Shown here in pieces: positions 15,298-23,516 of a DNA stretch of 58,640 nucleotides (positions are counted from its first letter, which is position 1; each line of letters opens with the position of its first letter). Origin of the DNA: an uncultured Lachnospiraceae bacterium (GTDB lineage Bacteria; Bacillota; Clostridia; Lachnospirales; Lachnospiraceae). The position numbers and the translations under genes were made by a program. A model generated the notes under the pieces. It was given only the letters and a program-made list of their open reading frames with translations, searched no databases and was not told the origin of the DNA. The stretch spans positions 1 to 58,640 of the forward strand of contig CAJUAA010000028.1 of the NCBI GenBank assembly GCA_910584205.1, in the 5' to 3' direction.

Positions 15298-15588
15298 ATG
15301 AGCGTTGTCATTATCGGGGGACATGACCGGATGGTCTGTCAGTACAGAAAGATCTGTAAAAACTATCAATGTAAGGCGAAGGTATTTACCCAGATGTCCG
15401 CCAGTCTGGACAAGCAGATGGGGACGCCGGACCTGTTCATTCTGTTTACCAATACCGTCTCTCACAAGATGGTAAAGACGGCGGTGGACGAGGCGAGGAG
15501 AAAAAACGTGGATGTGGTGCGCTGTCATACCAGTAGCGGCGCGGCGCTGGAGAACATTTTAAGGGAGTATGCGGCGCAGGCAGGATGA
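15298..15588 (+). CDS. DUF2325 domain protein
   Basis: This 96-residue protein starts MSVVIIGGHDRMVCQYRKIC and contains GTPDLFILFTNTVSHKMV and RRKNVDVVRCHTSSGAALEN, the whole of a DUF2325 domain. The function is unknown; the fold is predicted to be Rossmann-like. The conserved Cys and His residues could bind metal. TCGGAGGTGTAGAAG precedes the ATG. The upstream repeat shared with feoB suggests an iron- or metal-related role. Confidence 0.85.
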   Translation: MSVVIIGGHDRMVCQYRKICKNYQCKAKVFTQMSASLDKQMGTPDLFILFTNTVSHKMVKTAVDEARRKNVDVVRCHTSSGAALENILREYAAQAG

Positions 15589-15690
15589 GGGGCGGACAGA
15601 CCCCGGATTTTTCAAGGAAATCTGCATAAATTTGTGAAAAACCTGCGGATTTCCTGAATTTTACCTTGTCAAATGAATGGAATATGCGTA

Positions 15691-15747
15691 AAATGGAAAA
15701 GGCAGACGCCCTGCGGGTACAGGAGGCGGCTGTTTTTTCCATTTTTT
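15691..15747 (+). terminator. Terminator after DUF2325 gene
   Basis: A long stem pairs AAAATGGAAAA plus GCAG and CGCC with GGCG, CTGT and TTTTCCATTTT, ending in a run of T. It lies between the DUF2325 gene and the flavoredoxin-like gene. A promoter-like TTGTCA/TAAAAT pair (15666-15694, 17-bp spacer) overlaps its 5' side. Confidence 0.65.
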
Positions 15748-15768
15748 ATGTATACAAGGAGGACGGGT

Positions 15769-16368
15769 ATGGCAAAGCAGTACTGGAAACCGGGCAATAT
15801 GCTCTATCCCCTGCCGGCGGTCATGGTGAGCTGTCAGAGGCCGGGAGAGAGGCCGAATATTATCACTGTGGCATGGACCGGGACCGTCTGCTCCTCGCCC
15901 GCCATGGTATCCATATCGGTCAGAAAAGAGAGGTACTCCTATGAGATTTTAAAGGAGACCGGAGAGTTTGTCATCAATCTGGCGACAAAAGAACTGGTGC
16001 GCGCCCTGGATTACTGCGGCGTACGTTCCGGAAAAGATGTGGATAAATATAAGGAGATGCATCTGACGGAGCTGCCCTCCAGGATCGTGGGAGCGCCGGG
16101 GATTGCGGAGAGTCCGGTAAACATCGAATGCAGGGTCACGGAGGTAAAGGCTTTGGGGAGCCATGATCTGTTTCTGGCAGAGGTGGTCAATGTGACGGTG
16201 GAGGACCGGTATATGGATGCGGACGGAAAGTTCGGGCTGAATCAGGCAGGGCTTGTGACCTATTCCCACGGAGCATATTTTGAACTGGGGAAAAAGGTGG
16301 GAAGCTTCGGATACTCGGTCCGGAAACCGTCGAAAAAACCGCGGAATCAGAAGAGAAAGGGAGTATAA
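15769..16368 (+). CDS. Flavin reductase / flavoredoxin-like protein
   Basis: The protein has 199 residues. The FMN-binding split-barrel of the flavin reductase-like family is visible in YPLPAVMVSCQRPGERPNII, then AWTGTVCSSPAMVSISVRKE and ETGEFVINLAT. Members bind FMN and act as flavoredoxins or reductases in anaerobes. I start at ATG 15769, which has AAGGAGG upstream; an ATG 32 codons earlier lies inside the preceding terminator hairpin. The next gene starts 9 bp after its stop, so both may be read together. Confidence 0.85.
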   Translation: MAKQYWKPGNMLYPLPAVMVSCQRPGERPNIITVAWTGTVCSSPAMVSISVRKERYSYEILKETGEFVINLATKELVRALDYCGVRSGKDVDKYKEMHLTELPSRIVGAPGIAESPVNIECRVTEVKALGSHDLFLAEVVNVTVEDRYMDADGKFGLNQAGLVTYSHGAYFELGKKVGSFGYSVRKPSKKPRNQKRKGV

Positions 16369-16377
16369 AAGGATCTC

Positions 16378-17832
16378 ATGCAGAAGAAGAGGCTGTTTGG
16401 AAAGAACTTTAAACTGAAATATGCCATGTCGGCGGTGGGATGCTGTCTGGCGCTTTTGTGTTTTGTGCCGATTTTGGGCGATACCTATGGTCTGGAGACC
16501 ACTTACTGCGAGGTGCTTCTGGATGGAGAAGTCATCGGAGCGGTGTCGGACCCGTCGGTGGTGGATCAGGCGTTTCTGGACGCGAGGGCGCAGATCGCCC
16601 GGGAGACCAACGGGCTGGTGCTGGCCAATGTGGCCTGCGATTTCCAGCAGGTGGAGAAGCTGGTGGGCAGCACGCTGGAGTCGGAGGGGCTCCGGACGCT
16701 GATCTATGATCTGATGAAAGAGAAGGTCAAGACGGCAAAGCAGAAATATTATCTGGTAAAAGTCAATGAATTTACCGTAAATCTGGCGAGCATGGAAGAA
16801 GTGAAGGAGCTTCTGATGGCGGCGCTTGCCCCGTATGACCCGGACGGAATGTTTGATGTGGAGGTGGTCTCGGATACCAGCCGGGAACTGAACGCATTTA
16901 CGGTTCAGGTGTCTCCGAAGGGGGAGATCCCGGAGGGAGACGGGCTGAAGGCGCTGGATTTTCTGGAAAAGGTGGAGATCGCGGAGGCGTATATCGATGC
17001 GGACCAGCTGACCAGCCTGGGGGAAGCCATCGACGCCGTGACGAAAGAGAAAGAAAAAAATCAGACCTATGAGGTGCAGGCGGGCGATACGCTGTCCGTG
17101 ATCGCCAACAGCAGAGGTTATTATGTGGATGAGGTGCTGGCGCTGAATCCGGGTCTTACCAGGGACGCCATGCTTCAGATCGGAGATGAGATCATCATCA
17201 GCGTGCCGGAGCCGGAACTGTCCATTTCCTCCACCGTGCAGTCCACGTATGAGGAAGACTATTTCGCGGAAACCCAGTACATAGACAACGACAGCTGGTA
17301 TACGACGGAACGGGTGGTCCGCCAGGAACCGGCAGCAGGGCATCATGAGGTGACGGTTCTGGCTGCCATGAAGAACCAGACGGAGGTCGGACGGGAGATG
17401 ATCGCGGAGAATGTGATCACCGAACCGGTGCCGGAGATCATCGAGAAAGGGACAAAGATCCCGCCCACATACATCAAGCCGATTACAGGAGGTACGCTTA
17501 CTTCCACATTCAAATGGCGCTGGGGCCGTATGCACAAGGGAGTTGACTGGGCGACGCCGACAGGAACGTCAGTTCGAGCTTCCTGCGGCGGTACCGTGGT
17601 CAGCGCCGGCTGGTCCAGCGGCTATGGGTATTGTATCACCCTGCGCCATCCGGACGGCAGGCAGACACGGTACGCGCATCTGAGCCGGATTCTGGTGTCC
17701 GCCGGACAGCATGTGGACCAGAACGAGCGGATCGCCCTGAGCGGAAATACCGGGCGGAGTACCGGGCCGCATCTGCATTTTGAGATCCTGATCAACGGGG
17801 CGCAGGTCAATCCGCTGAAATATCTGGATTAG
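16378..17832 (+). CDS. LysM-G5-M23 cell wall peptidase
   Basis: The 484-residue exported protein has an N-terminal membrane anchor or signal (about 15-35) and a long N-terminal domain with no clear family. A LysM domain follows (about 230-275, YEVQAGDTLSVIANSRGYYV), then a G5 domain (about 310-365), then an M23 metallopeptidase. The zinc residues H386 and D390 (HKGVD) and H467 in HLHFE are present, with H465 also conserved. LysM anchors it to peptidoglycan and M23 cuts peptide cross-bridges, so it probably acts in wall growth or division. A perfect hairpin follows its stop. Confidence 0.92.
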   Translation: MQKKRLFGKNFKLKYAMSAVGCCLALLCFVPILGDTYGLETTYCEVLLDGEVIGAVSDPSVVDQAFLDARAQIARETNGLVLANVACDFQQVEKLVGSTLESEGLRTLIYDLMKEKVKTAKQKYYLVKVNEFTVNLASMEEVKELLMAALAPYDPDGMFDVEVVSDTSRELNAFTVQVSPKGEIPEGDGLKALDFLEKVEIAEAYIDADQLTSLGEAIDAVTKEKEKNQTYEVQAGDTLSVIANSRGYYVDEVLALNPGLTRDAMLQIGDEIIISVPEPELSISSTVQSTYEEDYFAETQYIDNDSWYTTERVVRQEPAAGHHEVTVLAAMKNQTEVGREMIAENVITEPVPEIIEKGTKIPPTYIKPITGGTLTSTFKWRWGRMHKGVDWATPTGTSVRASCGGTVVSAGWSSGYGYCITLRHPDGRQTRYAHLSRILVSAGQHVDQNERIALSGNTGRSTGPHLHFEILINGAQVNPLKYLD

Positions 17833-17891
17833 GCGGATATCCGGAACAGAGAAATACTGGAATCAGAGAAACAGCAGAATCAGAGAAACAG

Positions 17892-17918
17892 CGTCAGCCG
17901 CCGGATTGGCGGCTGACG
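17892..17918. terminator. Bidirectional terminator
   Basis: CGTCAGCCGCC and GGCGGCTGACG form a perfect 11-bp stem with a GGATT loop, between the convergent M23 and IclR genes. It can serve either strand. Confidence 0.65.
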
Positions 17919-17930
17919 GACGTTTACCGC

Positions 17931-18692
17931 TTATTCAGAAGACTGGTATCCGAGCAGCCTTGAGATCCAGGCGGCTTTTTTTCGGATCAGCTGTCCCACT
18001 TTTTCATAATCATCCTCCGGGCGGTAGAAGCCGGAGATGCTGACCGCGCCTTCCAGTCTGCCGCTTCTCTGGTAGACGGGGGCGCTGGCGCAGACCATGT
18101 GTTCTTCGTACTCGCGAAAATCAAGCGCATAACCGCGTGCGCGGATGAGACTGAGATCCCGGGAGAGTTCTTCCGGGTTTTTCAGCGTGTAGCGGGTACG
18201 GGGCAGGATTTCCATGCGGGAAAGGAGTTCTTCCGTCTGCTCCTTTGGGGAGAAAGCCAGCAGGGTTTTGCCGAGGGAGGTGCAGTACAGAGGTGCAGTG
18301 CTTCCCACGGTGGCGGTGGTGATGATGGGATTTTCCGGAACCTCTTTCAGGATGTAGACAACCTCCTGTCCGGACAGCTTTCCGAAAAACGCGGTCCGGT
18401 TGGCTTCTTTTGCCAGTTCAGACAGCGCCGCTCCGATGAGCTTTAACGGGTCGCTGGCGTCCGGATAGGACATGCCGATCCGGTAGGCGTAAAGCCCGAT
18501 CTGGTAAAGCTGCTTCGGACCCGGCTTTATGGACAGCATCCCTTCCTGCACCAGCGTGACCAGGATGTCGTATGCGCTGGTTCGGGGCAGCCCAAACTGC
18601 CCGCACACCTCGTCCAGGGAGACGCCCTCCGGATGGGCGGCGGTATAGGAAAGTATCTGTATGGCGCGCTGTACGGTTCGGTTGATCTTCAA
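17931..18692 (-). CDS. IclR family transcriptional regulator
   Basis: The 253-residue protein has an N-terminal winged helix (RAIQILSYTAAHPEGVSLDE ... GLPRTSAYDILVTLVQEG) and a C-terminal IclR effector domain. The domain contains PLYCTSLGKTLLAF and, near the end, VSISGFYRPEDDYE. IclR proteins control catabolic operons in response to small acids. It starts at TTG 18692 with AAAGGAGGAAGG upstream. A promoter TTGCGA/TAGGAT (18751-18723 on the minus strand, 17-bp spacer) and a terminator at 18796-18837 separate it from the operon on its right, so it is its own transcript. It is a likely regulator of that operon. Confidence 0.88.
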   Translation of the reverse strand: MKINRTVQRAIQILSYTAAHPEGVSLDEVCGQFGLPRTSAYDILVTLVQEGMLSIKPGPKQLYQIGLYAYRIGMSYPDASDPLKLIGAALSELAKEANRTAFFGKLSGQEVVYILKEVPENPIITTATVGSTAPLYCTSLGKTLLAFSPKEQTEELLSRMEILPRTRYTLKNPEELSRDLSLIRARGYALDFREYEEHMVCASAPVYQRSGRLEGAVSISGFYRPEDDYEKVGQLIRKKAAWISRLLGYQSSE

Positions 18693-18795
18693 AAGCCTTC
18701 CTCCTTTTCTTACCTGTATGTTATCCTATCACAGCCCCTCTGATTTCGCAAGTGGAGCGCCTGATAAAAGCCTGCGGCCGGCTTGGCGGTATACG

Positions 18796-18837
18796 AAAAG
18801 CCCGGGGAACAGAACCTGTGTTCTGCTCTCCGGGCCT
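18796..18837 (-). terminator. Terminator of the 18.8-22.4 kb operon
   Basis: On the minus strand GCCCGG plus GAGCAGAAC pairs with GTTCTG plus CCCGGGC around ACAG and is followed by TTTT. It ends the minus-strand operon just after the hydroxyacid dehydrogenase gene. Confidence 0.8.
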
Positions 18838-18848
18838 TGTCATCTCTG

Positions 18849-19805
18849 TCATTTCACCTCATAAGCGCAGCTTCCTCTGGTGAGTACGTCCACCACGTTT
18901 TGCGCGGCCATAAGCCCCATTTTGCTGGCGGCCTCTCTGGTGGCCGCCCCGGCATGGGGGGTCAGGATACAGTTCGAAAGGGTGCACAGCGGGCTGTCAT
19001 AGGGCGGTTCCTCCACCGTTGCATCCAGAGCGGCTGCACGTATCACTCCATTTTTCAGAGCGTCGTAGAGGGCCGTTTCATCCACGATGCCTCCCCGGGC
19101 CGTATTGACCAGGATGGCGTCCCTTTTCATGGCGTTGAACTGCTCCGCGCCGAACATGTTCTCGGTCTCCGGCGTCAGTGGCGAATGGATGGTGATAAAA
19201 TCCGATTCCCGGATCAGCGTGTCCAGATCCACATACTCCGCGCCGCATTCCTTTTGGAATTTCTCGTCTTTATACTGGTCATAGCAGAGAATCCGCATGC
19301 TGAAGCCGGTGCAGCGTTTTGCCACGCCTTTGCCGATCCGTCCCGCGCCGACCACGCCCAGGGTTTTGCCCCACATCTCCACGCCGGAGGGGCGCGCCTG
19401 ATCCCGGCCTTTGATGCCGTTGTCCATGACGACCACATTTCTGGCGCAGGACAGCATGAGCGTCATGGCCAGATCGGCGACGGAATCTCCGTTGGCGCCG
19501 GGAGTGATCGTTACGGCCACATGATTGTCGGACGCAGCTTTCAGATCCACCTTGTCATACCCCACGCCGTAGCGGGAGATAACCTTCAGATGTCCGGCGG
19601 ATTCGATCAGCTCGCGGCCATAATCCTCCAGGCCGGCGATGACGGCGTCTGCGGCGGGCAGCTCTTTTTTCAGCTGCTCCGGGATGGGCCCGTCCTTTTC
19701 CTCCAGTTTCTTTATTTCACAGTCATGTTCCTGCAGTAAATTGACCGCCAGATCATCCACGGTTCCGAAGGAACGGGCGGTGACCAGCACGTTGTATTTT
19801 GCCAT
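18849..19805 (-). CDS. D-isomer 2-hydroxyacid dehydrogenase (PGDH-like)
   Basis: The 318-residue NAD-dependent enzyme of the D-3-phosphoglycerate dehydrogenase group has the nucleotide motif VVGAGRIGKGVAKR. The catalytic Arg is in NTARGG, Glu in VEEPP and His in TPHAG. There is no C-terminal ACT domain, so it is a short catabolic type and unlikely to be the serine biosynthesis enzyme. It interconverts a D-2-hydroxyacid and a 2-ketoacid. It is the last gene of the four-gene operon, 24 bp after the cupin isomerase gene. The operon context suggests a sugar-acid substrate. Confidence 0.88.
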   Translation of the reverse strand: MAKYNVLVTARSFGTVDDLAVNLLQEHDCEIKKLEEKDGPIPEQLKKELPAADAVIAGLEDYGRELIESAGHLKVISRYGVGYDKVDLKAASDNHVAVTITPGANGDSVADLAMTLMLSCARNVVVMDNGIKGRDQARPSGVEMWGKTLGVVGAGRIGKGVAKRCTGFSMRILCYDQYKDEKFQKECGAEYVDLDTLIRESDFITIHSPLTPETENMFGAEQFNAMKRDAILVNTARGGIVDETALYDALKNGVIRAAALDATVEEPPYDSPLCTLSNCILTPHAGAATREAASKMGLMAAQNVVDVLTRGSCAYEVK

Positions 19806-19829
19806 AATTTCTCCTCTGCCTTTCCGGCA

Positions 19830-20432
19830 TTATTTCCAGTTCGGATTGTCGATGATCGCCGGTTCGCCGTCTTTTTCCACCAGAAGCTTCCGGTAACCTT
19901 TAGTCTCAATGGTGCCGTAGTCGTGTCCCGCGTCCGCACGGAAGACAAAGAAGGTGATGAGCTGTTCGTCCGCACTTACGTTGATGCTGCGGTGCGCATA
20001 CCTTTTTGGTACATAGACCGCTTTTCCGGCGGTCAGCTCCAGCGCCAGCCAGTCTCCTTCCGGGTTTTCCATCATCATATATCCATGCCCTTTCAGGCAG
20101 TAATAGACTTCTCCTGTATCCAGGATCGTGTGAAAATGCCCTTTGGTAAAATAATATTCGTCTCCGACTTTTCCGGGATTCACGATGGAGCAGCCGAAAG
20201 CCAGGTCTCCGTCCGTCTCCGGAACCGGCATGGAGTGAAATTCATAGACCAGCGGATCGCCGTTTTTCATGATTTCGTCATAGGCCTTCTGATCTGCGAA
20301 CATGCCGTTCATCTGTCCCAGATATCGTTTTCCGGTGTCCAGCATCTTCGAAAGGCCTGTCTGCAGATCCAGATCGATGACAAAGCCTCTCTCAAAATCC
20401 ATCGGTTGTTCAGAACTGTTAAAATGTGCCAT
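19830..20432 (-). CDS. Cupin-type glucose-6-phosphate isomerase family
   Basis: This 200-residue protein is of the cupin (archaeal-type, PF06560) phosphoglucose isomerase family. Metal ligands are visible in TKGHFHTILDTGEVYYCLKG and PKRYAHRSINV. Family members isomerise aldose and ketose phosphates; a bacterium normally already has classical Pgi, so a specialised substrate is likely here. The site GAGGAGGTACGTT precedes the ATG. It lies 16 bp downstream of the shikimate dehydrogenase-like gene. Whether the true substrate is glucose 6-phosphate is doubtful in this context. Confidence 0.85.
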   Translation of the reverse strand: MAHFNSSEQPMDFERGFVIDLDLQTGLSKMLDTGKRYLGQMNGMFADQKAYDEIMKNGDPLVYEFHSMPVPETDGDLAFGCSIVNPGKVGDEYYFTKGHFHTILDTGEVYYCLKGHGYMMMENPEGDWLALELTAGKAVYVPKRYAHRSINVSADEQLITFFVFRADAGHDYGTIETKGYRKLLVEKDGEPAIIDNPNWK

Positions 20433-20448
20433 AACGTACCTCCTCGTT

Positions 20449-21402
20449 TTATGCCCGGTTATTGAATTTTGCCGCGATTGCGTCCATTTTCTTCAGTTTT
20501 TCTCCCAGAATCTCCTGATGGAAGACTTCTGCGATGACCTGGGTCCATCCGTAGATAAAATACATCCAGCCGTCATTGACGGTCAGGTTGCGGCTTTTTG
20601 CCTGTGCTTCCGCCTGATGCTGGAATAAAAGGTCGCCCCGGTAATTGATCTCCCAGACCAGCGCGTCCTCCGGAAATACCGCGGCGTCGGACAGGGGGGA
20701 GCCCGGACGGTCTTTTCCCAGCCCGGTAGCGTTGATGATCAGGCTGCCTCTGCCCATCTTCGCCAGAACAGCATCGTTGTCGGCGGTCTCCGGAGACAGA
20801 TAGTATTCGGTGGGAATGCCTGCGGGATTCATTTTGCTGTTGATCTCCCGGATCGCGTCCAAACGCGGCCTGCTGCGGTTGGAGACAACGATTTTCGCCG
20901 GATCATTACCCTTTCCGGCATTCCGCATGTAGTAGGAGCACATGGAGATGGCGCTTCCGCCCGCTCCGATGATCAGGACGCCTGCTTCCGGATGTTCTTT
21001 CCAGTAATTGTCCGGAACAAATTCTTCCATGGCCATACCGCAGGTGATGGGATCTTTGGCGTGGCCGCACAATTTCCCGTCCAGCTTGGAGATGGAGGAC
21101 ATCTCTTCGAACTGGAGCGCATAGGGATCCAGATATTCAAACATGTCCTTTGCCGCGGCGTAGATGTCCAGCTTGTGCGTGGTCACCAGCGCCCCCATGG
21201 ACAGCGGGTCGTTCTTGATGAAGGAGACGACTTCCCGGTATACTTCCGGCTTTTCGTGGATGGCGATATCAATGCCCTTCATGACCGTATCTTTCAGTCC
21301 CAGCGCCTCCGCCCATTCCGGAAAGACCTTCATGATGGAGGACGCGCCTGTGGTTACGCCAATAAAGTACATGGTTGGCTGGGTTGCTTTTTCGAGTTTC
21401 AT
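20449..21402 (-). CDS. Shikimate dehydrogenase-like oxidoreductase
   Basis: The 317-residue protein has the two-domain fold of AroE/YdiB: N-terminal GALVTTHK, with Lys in the place of the catalytic Lys of VTxPxK, the Rossmann motif LIIGAGGSAISM, then NRSRPRL and INATGLG. It is 40-50 residues longer than AroE, and the context is catabolic with no aromatic pathway genes nearby. It is therefore probably an oxidoreductase for a sugar-derived or cyclic polyol substrate and not the biosynthetic enzyme. The ribosome binding site AAAGGGG is good. It is the second gene of the operon. Confidence 0.8.
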   Translation of the reverse strand: MKLEKATQPTMYFIGVTTGASSIMKVFPEWAEALGLKDTVMKGIDIAIHEKPEVYREVVSFIKNDPLSMGALVTTHKLDIYAAAKDMFEYLDPYALQFEEMSSISKLDGKLCGHAKDPITCGMAMEEFVPDNYWKEHPEAGVLIIGAGGSAISMCSYYMRNAGKGNDPAKIVVSNRSRPRLDAIREINSKMNPAGIPTEYYLSPETADNDAVLAKMGRGSLIINATGLGKDRPGSPLSDAAVFPEDALVWEINYRGDLLFQHQAEAQAKSRNLTVNDGWMYFIYGWTQVIAEVFHQEILGEKLKKMDAIAAKFNNRA

Positions 21403-21421
21403 TTGTGATACCCCTTTCTGG

Positions 21422-22357
21422 TTAAAATGAATTTAACAGTTTCCCGGCGTTCGTGCTGCACATCTGCCGGATCTCCCCATCGGTAAAACCGTGCGCTTTC
21501 AGCTGCGGGATAAACGTTGTCCGTATATAATCAAGTCCCATATCCTCCGCGTAGTAGGATCTGAGCCGTTGATTCGTGGTGTCCAGGCTCAGGACGATCT
21601 GTCCCAGGAGCCCTTCCTGCTTCATGAATAGAAGCAGATCCAGCTCCTCCTGCTCCGATATGTATTTGTAACGATGGATGCTGTCGTAGCACAGGAAACA
21701 TCCCATGGAGAGCACCTCTTTGTGGAAGGCCGGGCCGTAGTGGGTGCGGTCCAGATGGCAGATCAGAAGCCGCCCGGGGGCGATGCCCCGATCCTGAAAC
21801 CATCGGATCAGCCCCGGAATGTCGTTGCCCTTTTCTGTGTGGATCATGACGGGAGCTCCGGTCTGTACGGCGGCGTGGGCCACGGCTTCAAAAAGCTTCC
21901 GGTAGACCGGGTCCGACTGCCAGCCGCCGTCCGCGGCGGCCTTGAGCATCCCCGCCCGATAAAGGGAGGATGCCTGGCCGGAATCGCCGCCTCCGTCTGT
22001 AACCTCGCGGATGTAGAGGTCCGCAAGCTTCTCCTCCGGCCAGGACAATAACAGTAAATTGTCGAAAAATTCTTTTTTGTGAAAGCCTGCGACAGCTACG
22101 ATATGTATCCCGCTTTCCCGGGAAAGCCCTGCCAGTTCCGACAGGCTTCGTCCGCATCCGGTGGGCTGCGCGTCCACGATCAGGCCTCCGCCGGCCTGGC
22201 GGTAATCCTTCAGTTCCTTCAGGGAACGATCGTGGTCGTCCATGCACAGGGCGGGATTGACCGCATAAGAAGCGCCTCGGTCCAGCCAGATGTGTTCATG
22301 GCACTGTGCGTGTCCGATCTCATCCGGACGGATGTCTTTGCATACAGTTCTGATCAT
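21422..22357 (-). CDS. Phosphotriesterase-family hydrolase (lactonase-like)
   Basis: The 311-residue TIM-barrel metal hydrolase of the phosphotriesterase family has the metal motif CHEH (H20, H22). Further ligand segments are VMIHTEKG, LLICHLDRTHYG and the Asp in LSLDTTNQ. Many members hydrolyse lactones or sugar-phosphate lactones. GGAGAGAAACAT precedes the start. It is first in a four-gene operon whose promoter (22468-22496, minus strand) faces the GntR promoter. With three oxidoreductase or isomerase partners, a sugar lactone is a reasonable guess. Confidence 0.85.
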   Translation of the reverse strand: MIRTVCKDIRPDEIGHAQCHEHIWLDRGASYAVNPALCMDDHDRSLKELKDYRQAGGGLIVDAQPTGCGRSLSELAGLSRESGIHIVAVAGFHKKEFFDNLLLLSWPEEKLADLYIREVTDGGGDSGQASSLYRAGMLKAAADGGWQSDPVYRKLFEAVAHAAVQTGAPVMIHTEKGNDIPGLIRWFQDRGIAPGRLLICHLDRTHYGPAFHKEVLSMGCFLCYDSIHRYKYISEQEELDLLLFMKQEGLLGQIVLSLDTTNQRLRSYYAEDMGLDYIRTTFIPQLKAHGFTDGEIRQMCSTNAGKLLNSF

Positions 22358-22467
22358 ATGTTTCTCTCCGGTTTCCGGCGTCCGGATATCCGCGCCGGCA
22401 GGTATAGTGATATAAAAGATAGTTATGTTTTTGAGAAAAAGATAATTAAAAACAGTAACTTTTTCTC

Positions 22468-22496
22468 ATACTAGCACCATAAATAAACAATGTCAA
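22468..22496 (-). promoter_or_regulatory. Promoter of the phosphotriesterase operon
   Basis: On the minus strand TTGACA (22496-22491) and TAGTAT (22473-22468) have a 17-bp spacer. AGATAATTAA (22440-22449) and AGATAGTTAT (22417-22426) lie just downstream of the expected start site, where a GntR repressor could bind. Confidence 0.75.
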
Positions 22497-22515
22497 CAAT
22501 GTTTTTAATTATTTC

Positions 22516-22544
22516 TTGCCTTTTTTGAGCATGTATTATATAAT
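22516..22544 (+). promoter_or_regulatory. Promoter of first GntR gene
   Basis: TTGCCT (22516-22521) and TATAAT (22539-22544) are 17 bp apart. The transcript would start near 22551, ahead of the operator at 22579. Confidence 0.75.
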
Positions 22545-22578
22545 TCAGTCAGAAAACAAAGAGATGTTCTCTTGCAAT

Positions 22579-22590
22579 AGATAATTATCT
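22579..22590. promoter_or_regulatory. GntR operator AGATAATTATCT
   Basis: This perfect 12-bp palindrome lies between promoter and start codon of the first GntR/UTRA gene. Near copies occur at 22440 and 22417 upstream of the opposing operon, and at 35632 and 35793 in the second GntR-linked module, so it is probably the shared binding site of the two paralogous regulators. Confidence 0.7.
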
Positions 22591-22610
22591 TTATAAAAAA
22601 TGGAGGGTAT

Positions 22611-23327
22611 ATGGCGAGAATACCTGCATATAAACAAATGTATATCAGTCTGAAAACAGACATCAAGGAAGGACGTTATGTCCCGGGGTCCTTTCTGCCC
22701 ACCGAGTCCGAGATGGAGGCCATATACGGGGTCAGCCGGACGACCGTGCGCAGGGCCATCGGCATGCTGGAGCAGGAGGGATACTTGTCGGTGACCCAGG
22801 GGCGGGGGACGGAGGTCCAGGATATTTCCACTTCTCAGCATCTGAATCAGATCACCTCCTTCACGGAGACGCTGAGGCGCCGGGGGTACCATGTGACGAC
22901 CCAGGGGTTCGCCATGGAGAAGATTCCGGCGCCGGCTTTTGTCCGGGAGGTGTTTCCGCTGAAGAACGGGGACCAGATGTACCACATCCAGAGAGTGCAG
23001 TGCGCGGACGGAAAGCCGGTCTGTATTCTGGAAAATTATCTCATGGCGGATCTGATTCCGGGATTTTCCATGGCGGAGAGCGACTGCGTGAGCCTGTATG
23101 CGTGCCTGGAGCACGACTACGGGATCATTTTGAAGCATGCGGTGGAGCACATCTCTGCGGTGAGCGCGTCCTTCACCCAGTCGCAGATCCTGCGGGTGCC
23201 GGTCAACGCGCCGCTTCTCCACAGCAAGCGTATTACCTGCACGGAGCAGGGACCTTTTGAATATTCATCTCTGTATGTGGTGGCGGAACGATACGAATAC
23301 CAGATCTATCTGTCCGGAAGAGATTGA
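22611..23327 (+). CDS. GntR/HutC-type regulator with UTRA domain
   Basis: The 238-residue protein has an N-terminal winged helix (GSFLPTESEMEAIYGVSRTT then VRRAIGMLEQEGYLSVTQGR) and a C-terminal UTRA effector domain (about 85-235). Such regulators bind sugars or sugar phosphates and normally repress. The site TGGAGGGTAT precedes the ATG. The protein is about three-quarters identical by eye to the GntR at 32487-33203, so the two arose by duplication. It is divergent from the phosphotriesterase operon and just upstream of the LacI gene, and probably controls the operon and itself. Confidence 0.9.
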   Translation: MARIPAYKQMYISLKTDIKEGRYVPGSFLPTESEMEAIYGVSRTTVRRAIGMLEQEGYLSVTQGRGTEVQDISTSQHLNQITSFTETLRRRGYHVTTQGFAMEKIPAPAFVREVFPLKNGDQMYHIQRVQCADGKPVCILENYLMADLIPGFSMAESDCVSLYACLEHDYGIILKHAVEHISAVSASFTQSQILRVPVNAPLLHSKRITCTEQGPFEYSSLYVVAERYEYQIYLSGRD

Positions 23328-23440
23328 AGTTCGAGTCGATATAAATCGGTTACATATGAGAAAACCAGGCATATATTTAGAGAAAGTGCACAAATTTTTG
23401 GGTAAAAAATCTGTAATAATGACGAAATAACAAAAACATG

Positions 23441-23469
23441 TTGACAAAAAAGCCCGGGTAGCATAGAGT
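23441..23469 (+). promoter_or_regulatory. Promoter of lacI-type gene
   Basis: TTGACA (23441-23446) and TAGAGT (23464-23469) are 17 bp apart. AAACCGATTACA (23488-23499), similar to half of the TGTAACCGGTTACA operator, lies just downstream and suggests autoregulation. Confidence 0.7.
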
Positions 23470-23516
23470 AGAGTCAAACGAAGGTGAAACCGATTACAGG
23501 GTGACTGGAAGAGTAT

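Noticed and set aside
15949..17535. Open frame of 528 codons on the - strand
   Set aside because: Antisense to the flavoredoxin-like and M23 peptidase genes; composition of a shadow frame.
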